A stretch of 64,000 nt of DNA from Tsukamurella conjunctivitidis (GCF_007858475.1 NZ_VIGX01000012.1:43865-107864); one strand, 5' to 3'; positions 7,106-17,150 are shown, counted from the stretch's first letter. Notes: generated by a model not told the origin, from the letters alone. Translations and numbers: made by a program.

Positions 7106-10100
7106 GTGCCCGAACCGTCCGCTGCTGCCCGCGCAGCCCGCACCACAGCCCGGACCGCCGCCCTGACCGGCGTGCTCGGGGTGCTGTTCGCGCTGCTCAC
7201 GCCGTTCATGCCCGTCAAGCAGACGACCGCGGCGCTGGACTGGCCGCAGCGCGGTTCGCTCGAAGCGGTCACCGCGCCCCTGCTGTCGTACGTGCCCGAT
7301 CGCATCGACGTCACGATCCCGTGTTCCGCCGTGAGCGCCCTGCCCGGCGGGGTCGGGACCCTGGTCGCGACGGGGCCCGTGGACTCGCCGGACACGGTCC
7401 GACGGGGCATGACGATCGGCGTCACCACCCTTCCCGACCAGCGCCGCATGCTGGAGGTGGTGGTCCGCAACACCCCCCTGCTCACGGTCGACGTCGCGGC
7501 CCTGGCCGCGCCCGGCTGCCGATCGATCGTCTTCTCCGGCGACACGAAAACGGTGAAAGCTGAGGTCACGGGCGTCGCAGGCCCCGACGGGGCGCCGCTC
7601 ACCGGTGGCAAGGACAACGGCTTCGACTACCGGCCGCAGGTCGTCGGTGTGTTCACAGAACTACATGGCACAGTGACGGACGGCACGCGAATTCAGTTCC
7701 GTGCGGATATCGACACGCGCTACTCGACCGTTCCGGCCGCTGCGCGGTGGGTCGTCATCATCCTCGCGATCGCGCTGATCGTGGCGAGCCTCGTCGCGCT
7801 CCACCGGCTCGACGTCGCCGCCGACGGCCGCCGGCACCGTCGGATACTGCCCGCGGGCTGGTGGCGCCCGAGCAAGCTCGACAGCACCGTCATCGCGCTC
7901 CTCGTCGCGTGGCACTTCATCGGCGCGAACACCTCCGACGACGGCTACATCCTCACCATGGCGCGCACGGCCGAGGCCGCGGGGTACACGGCCAACTACT
8001 ACCGCTGGTACGGCGCGCCGGAGACCCCGTTCGGCTGGTACTACCAGGCCTTCGCCTGGCTCTCGCACCTCTCCACGGCCAGCCCCTGGGTCCGCCTGCC
8101 CGCGCTGATCTGCGGCATCGCGACGTGGCTCATCATCAGCCGCGAGGTGGTACCGAGACTCGGGCGCGCGGCCCGCTCCCGGTTCGCACTCTGGGCCGCG
8201 GCCGGGGTCTTCCTGGTCTACTGGTTCGCCTTCAACAACGGCCTGCGCCCCGAGCCCGTGATCGCCCTCGGCGCCCTGCTCACCTGGTGTTCCGTGGAAC
8301 GCGCCATCGCGACGGGGCGGGTCCTCCCGTTCGCCGCCGCCGCGGTCTTCGCGGGGTGGACGGTGGCCGCCGGCCCGACCGGCATCATGACGGTGGCCGC
8401 GCTGCTCGCCGGCGTCCGCCCGGTGGGACGCCGCATCCTGGCGCGGGCCCGCACGAGTCCCCTCGGCTTCCGGCTCACCATCGCGGCGTACGTCGCACCC
8501 GTGCTGGCCGCGGGCGTGCTGCTGGTGCCCATCATCTTCTCCAAACTCACCGCGTCGGCCTTCGTCGCGAAGACGCTCATGCAGTCCGATGTGGGCACCG
8601 TCGTCGACACCAAGAAGTGGTACAACGAGATCGACCGGTACTCGGCCCTGTTCACGTTCACGGCCGACGGCGGCGTCGCCCGGCGGTTCGCGGTCATCGT
8701 CACCATCGTCTGCCTGCTGCTGGCGGGCGCGGTACTGCTGCGCAAGGGCCGGATCCCGGGCGCCAGCCTCGGGCCGAGCCGGCGCCTGGTCGCCGTCACC
8801 CTCGGCGGCCTCCTGTTGCTGATGTTCACGCCCACCAAGTGGACGCACCAGTTCGGCGCCTTCGCGGGGCTCGCGGGCGCCCTCGCGGCGCTGGCGGCCA
8901 TCGCGATCGCCCCGGCCGCGCTGCGCAGCGCCCGCAACCGCGCGCTCAGCGCCGCGGTGGTCCTCCTGGTCCTCGGCCTGTCCTTCAGCGGTCCCAACGG
9001 CTGGTGGTACGCGAGCAACTACGGCGTCCCGTGGGGCGAGTCGACGGTGCTGGCGCTCGGCACGGTCTTCTTCGCCGGGGCGGGGATCGCCCTGCTCGTC
9101 GCGGGGTGGCTGCACTTCCACGAGCCCGATCCGGCCCCGGTGCCGCCGCGCGCGAAGCGGGTCGTCGACTTCTTCGGCAGGCAGTCGTCGATCACCTGGG
9201 CCGCGTGGACCGTGGTGATCCTCTGCATCGGCTCGATGGCGGCGACCACCGGCATCACCCAGTTCTCCTCCTTCTCCAACGGGAAGGCGAACCTGCGCGC
9301 GCTCGGCGGCCACGGGTGCAACCTGGCGGACTACGTGCTCACCGAGCCCGACCCCACGTCGGGCCTGCTACTGCCGCTCGACGGGAACATCCGCGACGGG
9401 CTCGCCGGGCCGGGCACGACCGGCGTCTCGCCCGACGGGGTGCCGACCATCATCAATGCGACGACCAGCTCGAACACCGACGACTCGAGCACCTCCCTCG
9501 ACGCGATGGCGCGCCTGCCGCAGGACACGACGTCGGGCCGCACGTCGACGGCCGGGATCAACGGCTCGCACATGCGCCTGCCGTACGGGCTGGACCCGGC
9601 GCGCACCCCCGTGCTGGGCTCGTACTCGCAGGAGGCGCAGTCCAAGGCCCAGGTGGTCTCGAAGTGGTATCCGCTGCCGGCACAGGCCGCCGACCGCTCC
9701 CTGATCACGCTCTCGGCCGCCGGCAAGTTCACCGACGACGAGCTGTACCTCGAGTACGCCACGGACGCCCCGGCCGTCGGCGCCGAACCGAAGGTCGCGG
9801 GCAAGAAGTCCCTCATCGACATCGGCCCGAAGCCGGCGTGGCGCAACCTGCGCCTGCCGCGCACCGATCTGCCCGCGAACGCGACCGCGATCCGCGTGGT
9901 CGCGGTCGACGACGACCTGGCGATCGACCACTGGCTGGCCGTCACCCCGCCGCGGGTGTCGAAGCTGGTCACGGCGCAGGAGCTGATCGGCTCCACCGAG
10001 CCGGTGCTCCTGGACTGGACGTCGGGCCTGGCCTTCCCGTGCCAGCGCCCGTTCAGCCACAGCAACGGGGTCGCCGAGGTGCCGCAGTGGCGGATCACGC

Positions 10101-10357
10101 CCGACCAGAACCTGTCGCCGGTGACCACGGAGTGGGAGGGCACGCTCGGCGGCGGGCCGCTGGGCTGGGCGCAGATGCTGCTCCAGCAGGAGAAGATCCC
10201 CGGCTACCTCCAGGGCGATCTGGGGCAGGACTTCGGCGACGTGATGCGGCTGGTCCCGTACTCGCAGGCCCGAGCGGCGGATCTCACACTCGGGAAACGC
10301 ACCGTGTGGGGGACCCACGTCGAGGCGCCGATCCGCAAGGACCGGACCGATTCCTGA
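7106..10357 (+). CDS. embC: Arabinosyltransferase EmbC
   Basis: A GT-C membrane glycosyltransferase of 1083 residues (M. tuberculosis EmbC about 1094). It uses decaprenyl-phosphoryl-arabinose to extend the arabinan of lipoarabinomannan. A TM helix follows the N-terminus, then an extracellular jelly-roll region, then the catalytic loop TSDDGYILTMARTAEAAGY with acidic pair D278/D279. Next come a long multi-helix region with the conserved PTKWTHQFG and a C-terminal carbohydrate-binding domain after about residue 730. First of three emb genes; the C/A/B assignment follows gene order and the ethambutol-region sequence, not phylogeny. Confidence 0.9.
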   Translation: MPEPSAAARAARTTARTAALTGVLGVLFALLTPFMPVKQTTAALDWPQRGSLEAVTAPLLSYVPDRIDVTIPCSAVSALPGGVGTLVATGPVDSPDTVRRGMTIGVTTLPDQRRMLEVVVRNTPLLTVDVAALAAPGCRSIVFSGDTKTVKAEVTGVAGPDGAPLTGGKDNGFDYRPQVVGVFTELHGTVTDGTRIQFRADIDTRYSTVPAAARWVVIILAIALIVASLVALHRLDVAADGRRHRRILPAGWWRPSKLDSTVIALLVAWHFIGANTSDDGYILTMARTAEAAGYTANYYRWYGAPETPFGWYYQAFAWLSHLSTASPWVRLPALICGIATWLIISREVVPRLGRAARSRFALWAAAGVFLVYWFAFNNGLRPEPVIALGALLTWCSVERAIATGRVLPFAAAAVFAGWTVAAGPTGIMTVAALLAGVRPVGRRILARARTSPLGFRLTIAAYVAPVLAAGVLLVPIIFSKLTASAFVAKTLMQSDVGTVVDTKKWYNEIDRYSALFTFTADGGVARRFAVIVTIVCLLLAGAVLLRKGRIPGASLGPSRRLVAVTLGGLLLLMFTPTKWTHQFGAFAGLAGALAALAAIAIAPAALRSARNRALSAAVVLLVLGLSFSGPNGWWYASNYGVPWGESTVLALGTVFFAGAGIALLVAGWLHFHEPDPAPVPPRAKRVVDFFGRQSSITWAAWTVVILCIGSMAATTGITQFSSFSNGKANLRALGGHGCNLADYVLTEPDPTSGLLLPLDGNIRDGLAGPGTTGVSPDGVPTIINATTSSNTDDSSTSLDAMARLPQDTTSGRTSTAGINGSHMRLPYGLDPARTPVLGSYSQEAQSKAQVVSKWYPLPAQAADRSLITLSAAGKFTDDELYLEYATDAPAVGAEPKVAGKKSLIDIGPKPAWRNLRLPRTDLPANATAIRVVAVDDDLAIDHWLAVTPPRVSKLVTAQELIGSTEPVLLDWTSGLAFPCQRPFSHSNGVAEVPQWRITPDQNLSPVTTEWEGTLGGGPLGWAQMLLQQEKIPGYLQGDLGQDFGDVMRLVPYSQARAADLTLGKRTVWGTHVEAPIRKDRTDS

Positions 10358-10390
10358 CCGGGTTTCCTGACCTGCGGCATCGCGCGGACT

Positions 10391-10459
10391 GAGAATCGCC
10401 TGAACGATGGGGGCTTCCCCGGACGGCGAATCGGTTCTCCCAGCTCTCTGGCATACCAT
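10391..10459. promoter_or_regulatory. Nested inverted repeats and -10 element between embC and embA
   Basis: GAGAATCG (10391-10398) faces CGGTTCTC (10432-10439), with GGGG-CTT-CCCC inside (10410-10420). Downstream TACCAT (10454-10459) fits TANNNT and ends eight bases before the embA GTG. The 110-base gap could therefore hold a weak terminator followed by a separate embA promoter, as embAB has in M. tuberculosis. Confidence 0.4.
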
Positions 10460-10467
10460 GAGCACCC

Positions 10468-13400
10468 GTGTCCGTGCCTACGTCGAGCTCCGAGCAGGAG
10501 CCAGAGCGGCGACCCGCGAGCGATGGTCCGCGGCGAGCCACCAGCGATGCTCCGCGCGGTGTCGCCGGCGCCCGCCTCGTCGCGGTCGTCGCCGGCGCCG
10601 TCGGCCTCCTGCTCTGCCTGCTGACCCCGCTGCTGCCCGTCCAGCAGTCCACCGCCTCGCTCGACTGGCCGCAGCTGAGGCCGGGCGCCGAGAGCGCGGA
10701 GGTCACGGCCTCCCTGGTGACGCAGTCGCCCGCCGATCTCACCGCGACGGTGCCGTGCGCAGCGATCGCCCGCGCCGCCGGCTCCGGCGGGACGGTGCTG
10801 TCGACGCTGCCCGTCGGCTCGGGCGCGGCGCGGGAGCTGGGCCTGAACGTCGTGGTCGGGGCGCCCGGGCCGGGTCAGTCGGTGACCGTCTCCTCGCGGA
10901 ACACCGTCATCGCGGCGGCACCCGTCGACCGGGTGCGGGGCTGCTCGCAGCTGCGGCTGTGGTCGAACGCCGCCGAGGTGGGCGCGCGCTTCGAGGGCAT
11001 CGACGTGGCCGGTGCGATCCCGACGGAGAACCGTCCGGTCATGGGCGGCGTCTTCACCTCGCTCCAGGCCGACGACGTCGCGGCCGCGGGCCCGGGCCTG
11101 CGCCTGCACGCCGACCTGGACACCCGCTTCGAGCTCTCCCCGTCCCCGCTCAAGGCGGCGGCGATCGGTTTCGGCCTGCTCTGCGTGCTCGCCTCGCTCG
11201 TCGCGTTGTGGCTGCTGGACCGGGCCTTCGGGCACCACCGCCGGGCGCCGCACCGCACCCTCGGGCAGCTCCTGCGCCCCCGCCCCGTCGACGCGGCGGT
11301 GATCGGCGGCCTGGCCCTGTGGACCGTGCTCGGCGCCGGCAGCTCCGACGACGGCTACATCCTGTCCATGGGCAAGGTCGCGGCAGAGGCCGGGTATACC
11401 GCCAATTACTACCGCTTCTTCGGCGCCCCCGAGGCCCCGTTCGACTGGTACTACACCTTCCTCTCGCACTGGGGCTCGGTCAGCGCCAACGCCATCTGGA
11501 TGCGCCTGCCCATGCTGGCCGCGGGCGTCGTGGTGTGGCTGCTGCTCAGCCGCGTGCTGCTCCCCCGTCTCGGGCCGGGGATCCGCCGTTACCCGCTGGC
11601 CGTGTGGGCCGCGGGCGCGATGCTGCTGGCCTTCTGGTTCCCGCTGGCCTCGGGACTGCGCTCGGAGCCGATCATCGTGCTCGGCACCATCGTCACCTGG
11701 GCCGCCGTGGAGCGGTCGGTCGCGACGCACCGCGCGCTGCCCGCAGCGATCGCCGCGATGGCGGCGGGGCTGACGCTGGGCCTCGCGCCGCAGGGCGTCA
11801 TCGCGGCGGCGCTGCTCCTGGCCTCGTCGGCCGCGGTGCTCCGCGTGCTCGTCGCGCGCCGGCGCGAGGCCGGACTGGCCGCGCTGGTGCTGCCCGTCCT
11901 GGCCGCGGCCGCGGTGATCATCCCGATCGCCTTCCGCGACCAGTCGCTGGCCTCGGTCGCCGAGGCCATCCGGATCCGCCTCGAAGTGGGCCCGGCGGCG
12001 CCGTGGACGCAGGAGTACCTGCGCTTCTTCTTCCTCACGGTCGAGACCACCGACGGCTCGCTCGTCCGCCGCGTGCCGGTCTACCTCTTCGTCATGTGCC
12101 TGTTCGTGGCGCTCTTCGTGATGCTCCGCGGCCGGCGCATCCCCCGCATCGCACCGGGCCCGGTGTGGCGCCTGGTGGGCGCCGTCTTCATCGCGGCGGC
12201 CCTGCTCTCGCTCACGCCCACCAAGTGGACGGTGCACTTCGGGGTGTACGCCGGCCTCGCCGCCGCGCTCGCCGCGGTGACGACGGTGGCGGTGGTCGAG
12301 GCCGCACGCACCTCCGTCCGGAACTTCACGTTCTTCCTGTGCGGGATGCTCTTCGCACTCGCCGCGGCGTTCGCGGGCTTCAACCTGTGGTCGTGGCCCT
12401 ACCTGTGGGGCGTGCCGTGGTTCGACCGGGCACCCGAGGTCGCCGGCATCACCTTCAGCAAGGCCTTCCTGATCCTCGCCGGGCTCGCCGGGGCGCTCGC
12501 CGCGTGGCAGCACTTCCGGATCGACTTCCGCGGCCGCGGCGAGGGCGGTCTGGTCGAGGACGGCACCGTCGACGACACCGCCCTCGAGGACACCGAACTC
12601 GCCACCCACACCCGGGCCGACCGGGACCAGGCCCTGCGCAGTCGCCGCCGGCTGCGGCTGGCCTCGCTGCCGCTCGTCGCGGTCCTGGGCATGCTCGTGC
12701 TCGGCGAGGGCGCGATCTTCGCGAAGGCCTACGTCTCCAACCCCGCCACGTACACGGTCGCCAAGGGCAACCTGGACGCGCTGCGCGGCGACAGCTGCGG
12801 CATGGCGCGCTCCGTGCTCGTCGAGACCGACCCCAACGCCGACATGCTGACCTCGGCGGAGGGCCGCCCGGCCGCGCAGGCGCTGACGGGGCCCGGCACA
12901 CACGGCTTCACGCCCGACGGCATCGCGAACGAGCTCAAGCCCCTGGCGATCAGCTCGGCGCCCGGCCAGATCAACATGGCCTCCCCCATCACCTCCCCGT
13001 TCACGTCCACCGCGGCGACGACGGGCACCGGCGGCGGCACCGGGCCCCGCACGATCAACGGCAGCACGGCGGCCCTGCCCTTCGGGCTCGATCCGGCGCA
13101 CACCCCCGTCGTCGGCTCATACGGCCAGAACACGGTGCCCGCCGAGCTGTTCAGCGACTGGTACAGCCTGCCGGCGCGGTCGGCGGACCGCCCCCTCGTG
13201 GCGTTCGCCGCGTCCGGCGCCATCTCCTCGGTCGGCCCGACCGGCAAGAAGGAGTACGGCCAGCCGGTGACCCTGGAATGGGCCGAGCGCCGCGCGGACG
13301 GCTCGATCGGCGCCCGCGGGGCCATCGACCCGATCGACCCGGGGCCGAACAAGCCCTGGCGCAACCTCCGCGTGCCGATGGAGGCGATCCCGCCGACCGC

Positions 13401-13890
13401 GAACGTCGTCCGCATCCACGTGCGCGACCCGAACCTCGGCGATCAGCAGTGGGTCGGAGTCACGCCGCCGCGCGTCCCTCGACTGCGGACCCTGCAGGAC
13501 GTCGTCGGCGAGACGGACCCCGTTCTGCTCGACCTGCTCGTCGGCCAGCAGTTCCCGTGCCAGCGCCCGCTGGCGATCCGGAACGGCACCTACGAGGTCC
13601 CGAAGTGGCGCATCCTGCCCACGCGCAAGGACGCACTCTCCACCTCCGGGACCTGGCAGGCCCGTGAGGCCGGCGGCGTCCTGACGGTGCCGGACACGCT
13701 GCTGCGGACGACGACGCTGCCCACGTACATGACCGGGGACCTCACCCGGGACTGGGGCGAGCTGCAGCAGTACACGCCCCTCGCCGACGACGCCCCCGCG
13801 GCGGGCCTGACGGTCGGTGTCCAGACGCGGTCGGGATGGTGGCGCCAGGGCCCGATCCGCGCGCTGACCAACCAGACGGTGAAGAACTAG
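10468..13890 (+). CDS. embA: Arabinosyltransferase EmbA
   Basis: An arabinosyltransferase of 1140 residues. In mycobacteria EmbA pairs with EmbB to build the branched terminal arabinan of arabinogalactan. The catalytic loop SSDDGYILSMGKVAAEAGY has D294/D295, and the next stretch NYYRFFGAPEAPFDWYY matches mycobacterial EmbA rather than EmbC/EmbB. It is longer than usual: it has about 30 polar residues before the first TM helix, and an acidic insert near residues 690-715 (GLVEDGTVDDTALEDTELA) before the C-terminal domain. GTG 10468 follows a -10-like TACCAT. Six bases separate it from embB. Confidence 0.9.
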   Translation: MSVPTSSSEQEPERRPASDGPRRATSDAPRGVAGARLVAVVAGAVGLLLCLLTPLLPVQQSTASLDWPQLRPGAESAEVTASLVTQSPADLTATVPCAAIARAAGSGGTVLSTLPVGSGAARELGLNVVVGAPGPGQSVTVSSRNTVIAAAPVDRVRGCSQLRLWSNAAEVGARFEGIDVAGAIPTENRPVMGGVFTSLQADDVAAAGPGLRLHADLDTRFELSPSPLKAAAIGFGLLCVLASLVALWLLDRAFGHHRRAPHRTLGQLLRPRPVDAAVIGGLALWTVLGAGSSDDGYILSMGKVAAEAGYTANYYRFFGAPEAPFDWYYTFLSHWGSVSANAIWMRLPMLAAGVVVWLLLSRVLLPRLGPGIRRYPLAVWAAGAMLLAFWFPLASGLRSEPIIVLGTIVTWAAVERSVATHRALPAAIAAMAAGLTLGLAPQGVIAAALLLASSAAVLRVLVARRREAGLAALVLPVLAAAAVIIPIAFRDQSLASVAEAIRIRLEVGPAAPWTQEYLRFFFLTVETTDGSLVRRVPVYLFVMCLFVALFVMLRGRRIPRIAPGPVWRLVGAVFIAAALLSLTPTKWTVHFGVYAGLAAALAAVTTVAVVEAARTSVRNFTFFLCGMLFALAAAFAGFNLWSWPYLWGVPWFDRAPEVAGITFSKAFLILAGLAGALAAWQHFRIDFRGRGEGGLVEDGTVDDTALEDTELATHTRADRDQALRSRRRLRLASLPLVAVLGMLVLGEGAIFAKAYVSNPATYTVAKGNLDALRGDSCGMARSVLVETDPNADMLTSAEGRPAAQALTGPGTHGFTPDGIANELKPLAISSAPGQINMASPITSPFTSTAATTGTGGGTGPRTINGSTAALPFGLDPAHTPVVGSYGQNTVPAELFSDWYSLPARSADRPLVAFAASGAISSVGPTGKKEYGQPVTLEWAERRADGSIGARGAIDPIDPGPNKPWRNLRVPMEAIPPTANVVRIHVRDPNLGDQQWVGVTPPRVPRLRTLQDVVGETDPVLLDLLVGQQFPCQRPLAIRNGTYEVPKWRILPTRKDALSTSGTWQAREAGGVLTVPDTLLRTTTLPTYMTGDLTRDWGELQQYTPLADDAPAAGLTVGVQTRSGWWRQGPIRALTNQTVKN

Positions 13891-13896
13891 GAATCG

Positions 13897-16800
13897 ATGA
13901 TGAGCAGCGAGAACTCGACCGCGCCCGCGACGGTGCCGCCGGAGCAGCGCTACGGGAAGTGGCGGATCGTCGCCGCCGTCGCCGGCCTGCTGGGCTTCGT
14001 CCTGGCGATCCTCACGCCCTTCCTGCCCGTCAAGGAGACGACGACCGCGGTGCACTGGCCGCAGGACGGCCGGATCTCCAACGTCGAGCTCCCGTTGGTC
14101 TCGTACACGCCGGTGCGGCTGGACGTCTCGCTCCCGTGCTCGGTGGTGAACGCGTTGCCGGCCGCCGGCGGCACCCTGCTGCGCACGCTGCCCGAGGACG
14201 GGCCGCGCCCCGGCCTGCAGGGCCTGGTGATCCGCGCCGACGCGAAGAACGTCATCATCGCCGACCGCGACGTGGCGCTGGCGACCGCGAGCCGGACCGA
14301 CGTCGCGCGAGCGGGATCCGACTGCGCGATCCGCTTCGTCTCCACACCGGAGTCGACCAGTGCCTCGTTCACCGGGGTCACGGCCTCCGACCCCGGCGCG
14401 AACCAGCTGTCGGTCACCGTCAACGATCCCAACCTGCGCCCGCAGATCGCCGGTTTCTACACGGACCTCCCGGCGTCGACGCCCGTCGCCGGGGTCGACG
14501 TCTCGACGCAGGTGGACACGCGTTTCAACACCACGCCGTCGACGATCAAGCTGATCGCGATCGTCGTGGGCATCGCCTCGACGATCCTCGCGCTCATCGC
14601 GCTCGGCTTCGTGGACATGCGCGACGGCCGCGGCCACATCCGCTTCATGCCGCAGGGCTGGTTGCGCCCCCGGCCCGTCGACTTCACCGTGATCGGCGTG
14701 CTCGGGATCTGGTGGCTGATCGGGCCGAACACGTCCGACGACGGCTACCAGATCACGATGGCCACGCAGACGAAGTTCAGCGGCTACATGATCAATTACT
14801 TCCGCAGCTTCGGCGTGCCGGAGAACCCCGTCGGCTGGAACGACTACCTGTTCACCGCGATCTCCCACGTCACGACGGCCGCGCCCGCGATGCGGCTGCC
14901 CGGCCTGGTTTTCGGGCTGCTGACCTGGCTCATCATCTCCCGCGAGATGATCCCCCGACTGGGCCGCGCGGTCCGCAACAACCCCGCCGCGCTGTGGGCG
15001 GGCGCGGGCGGCTTCCTGCTGATCTGGCTGCCGCTCAACAACGGCCTGCGCCCCGAGCCCGCGGTGGTCTTCTTCTCGCTGCTCACCTGGGTGTCGGTGG
15101 AGCGCGCCATCGCGACGGGCCGCATGCTGCCCGTCGCCATCGCCGTCCCGTGCGCCGCGCTCTGCGTGGGCGCGGCACCCGGCGGCCTCATCGCCGTCGC
15201 CGCGCTGCTCGCCGCGTCGCGCCAGATCATCACGCGCATCGTCAAGCGCCGGGGGCGCGACGGGCTCCTGCCGATGATCGCGCCGATCCTCGCCTCGGGG
15301 ATGGCGTACCTGTTCTACGCCTTCTTCACGCCGAGCTTCGCCGCGCTCCGCGAGGCGATCACGGTCAAGACCGTCACCGGCCCGACCCTCGACTGGTACG
15401 AGGAGGGCGTCCGCTACTACTACCTCATGCTCGAGACGGAGGACGGCTCCGCCGTTCGCCGGATCGGCGTGCTCACCGCTTTCCTGTGCCTGTTGACGGT
15501 GCTGACGTTCATGCTCCGGCGCAAGCGCCCGGCGGGCATCTCCGCGGGCCCGGTGTGGCGCCTCATGGCGGTCTTCTTCGCCACCGTGGTGCTGCTGGCC
15601 TTCACCCCCACCAAGTGGACGCACCACCTGGGCCTCTTCGCCGGCTACGCCGCCGGCATCGCCGCCGTCGCCGCGACACTGACGATGGCGCCGATGATGC
15701 GCTCGAAGCGCAATCGCGTCTTCTTCGCCGCGGCGGCGCTGTTCATCGCCGCCATCTCCTTCGCCGCGCGCGTCGGCTACTACTGGGTGGGCACCTACGG
15801 CATCCCGTGGAACACCATGCCGCCGCAGCTCTTCGGGCTCGAGATCTCCTGGCTGCTGTTCTTCGCCTCCGTGCTCACGGCCCTCTACGGCCTGTGGCTG
15901 CACTACCGCCGCGACTACGCCCCCGAGCCCACCAAGACCCGCGGGCGCACGCTCCCCACGCTCGCGATCCTCACCATGCTGATGGTGCTCTTCGACGTGG
16001 GCACGATGGCCAAGGGCGCCTACGCGCAGCGCGGCAGCTTCTCCTGGACGGCGTCGAACGTCCGCGCGCTGCAGGGTGATACCTGCTCGATGGCGGACTA
16101 CGTCCTCATGGAGACCGACCCCAACGCGGGGCAGCTCAAGCCCGCGCCCCGCCCCGACGGCACCGTGCCGAGCGCGGCGCAGGCCCTCGCCGGGAAGTCG
16201 ACGGGCTTCTCGCCCACCGGCATTCCCGGTTGGCTGTCGCCAGTGAAGTCCAACCCCGGGCACAACACCGACGTCACCAACTCCGACGTACCGGAGACGG
16301 TGGGCGGCAAGCGGAACCCCGATCCGAAGACCGACGGCGTGCCGCTGCCCTTCGGCCTCGACCCGGCGACGACCCCCGTGCTGGGTTCCTCGGGCGCGAC
16401 GGGCCTGGCGAACCTCACCTCCGACTGGTACACCCTCGGCGCGGTGGACGAGTCGACACCGCTGGTGACGCTGTCCGTCGCCGGTCCCGTGGCGGCGACC
16501 GGCATCAACGGCGTCGCGCGCGACGGGCGCACGTTGTTCCTCGAGGCCGGACACCGCGCCGCGAACGGCACGGTGCAGCCGCTGGGCCGTCTGGCGCCGC
16601 TCGACGCCTGGACCAACAACAACTGGCGCAACCTGCGGTTCCCGACCGCGGACCTGCCGCGCGGCACCAACACGGTGCGCGTGGTGGTCGACGACCGGGT
16701 GCCCTCGCCCGACCCGATCGTCGTGACCCCGCCGCGGATGACGCCGATGAAGACGCTGCAGGAGTTCCTGGGCCGCGACACCGTGGTGGCGATGGACTTC

Positions 16801-17136
16801 ATGGTGGCCTTCGCCTTCCCGTGCCAGCACCAGGTGCGCGCCGTCAACGGCGTCTTCGAGCGGCCCGAGTACCGGATCTCGCCCGACTACATGGCGACCG
16901 TGCTCACCTCGAACACGTGGCAGGGCTGGAAGACCGGCGGCCCGCTCGGCGTCACGGACGCGCTGTACCACGAGCAGATCGTGCCCACCTACCTCAAGGG
17001 CAAGTGGGCGATGGACTGGGGCACGCTGACGAAGTTCACGCCGTGGACGGCGGCCGAACCGGCGCGGCTCGAGCTCGGCACCACCACCCGCACGGGCTGG
17101 TACACGCCGGGGCCGATGCGGTCCGCGCCGTACTGA
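13897..17136 (+). CDS. embB: Arabinosyltransferase EmbB
   Basis: An arabinosyltransferase of 1079 residues, the main ethambutol target in mycobacteria. The domain plan matches EmbC and EmbA. The catalytic loop is TSDDGYQITMATQTKFSGY with D281/D282, followed by NYFRSFGVPENPVGW, most like EmbB. Aligning to M. tuberculosis DDGYILGM (residues 299-306) places Gln285 at Ile303 and keeps Met288 at Met306; Gln303 is known from intrinsically ethambutol-resistant mycobacteria. The start is ATG 13897, six bases after embA, with a second ATG at 13900. A GC-rich hairpin follows the gene. Confidence 0.9.
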   Translation: MMSSENSTAPATVPPEQRYGKWRIVAAVAGLLGFVLAILTPFLPVKETTTAVHWPQDGRISNVELPLVSYTPVRLDVSLPCSVVNALPAAGGTLLRTLPEDGPRPGLQGLVIRADAKNVIIADRDVALATASRTDVARAGSDCAIRFVSTPESTSASFTGVTASDPGANQLSVTVNDPNLRPQIAGFYTDLPASTPVAGVDVSTQVDTRFNTTPSTIKLIAIVVGIASTILALIALGFVDMRDGRGHIRFMPQGWLRPRPVDFTVIGVLGIWWLIGPNTSDDGYQITMATQTKFSGYMINYFRSFGVPENPVGWNDYLFTAISHVTTAAPAMRLPGLVFGLLTWLIISREMIPRLGRAVRNNPAALWAGAGGFLLIWLPLNNGLRPEPAVVFFSLLTWVSVERAIATGRMLPVAIAVPCAALCVGAAPGGLIAVAALLAASRQIITRIVKRRGRDGLLPMIAPILASGMAYLFYAFFTPSFAALREAITVKTVTGPTLDWYEEGVRYYYLMLETEDGSAVRRIGVLTAFLCLLTVLTFMLRRKRPAGISAGPVWRLMAVFFATVVLLAFTPTKWTHHLGLFAGYAAGIAAVAATLTMAPMMRSKRNRVFFAAAALFIAAISFAARVGYYWVGTYGIPWNTMPPQLFGLEISWLLFFASVLTALYGLWLHYRRDYAPEPTKTRGRTLPTLAILTMLMVLFDVGTMAKGAYAQRGSFSWTASNVRALQGDTCSMADYVLMETDPNAGQLKPAPRPDGTVPSAAQALAGKSTGFSPTGIPGWLSPVKSNPGHNTDVTNSDVPETVGGKRNPDPKTDGVPLPFGLDPATTPVLGSSGATGLANLTSDWYTLGAVDESTPLVTLSVAGPVAATGINGVARDGRTLFLEAGHRAANGTVQPLGRLAPLDAWTNNNWRNLRFPTADLPRGTNTVRVVVDDRVPSPDPIVVTPPRMTPMKTLQEFLGRDTVVAMDFMVAFAFPCQHQVRAVNGVFERPEYRISPDYMATVLTSNTWQGWKTGGPLGVTDALYHEQIVPTYLKGKWAMDWGTLTKFTPWTAAEPARLELGTTTRTGWYTPGPMRSAPY

Positions 17137-17150
17137 TCGCGCACCGGCCC

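Noticed and set aside
7747-10392. An 881-codon plus-strand frame overlapping embC
   Set aside because: It is a frame shadow of embC, without conserved motifs and with Arg/His-rich composition.
10407-13667. A 1086-codon plus-strand frame overlapping embA
   Set aside because: It is in another frame of embA and reads as Arg/Ala/Gly-rich low-complexity sequence. The embA frame has all GT-C motifs.
14749-14763. Classical ethambutol-resistance substitution at EmbB Met306
   Set aside because: The residue aligned with Met306 is Met288, so the classic site is unchanged; the difference is at the position of residue 303.
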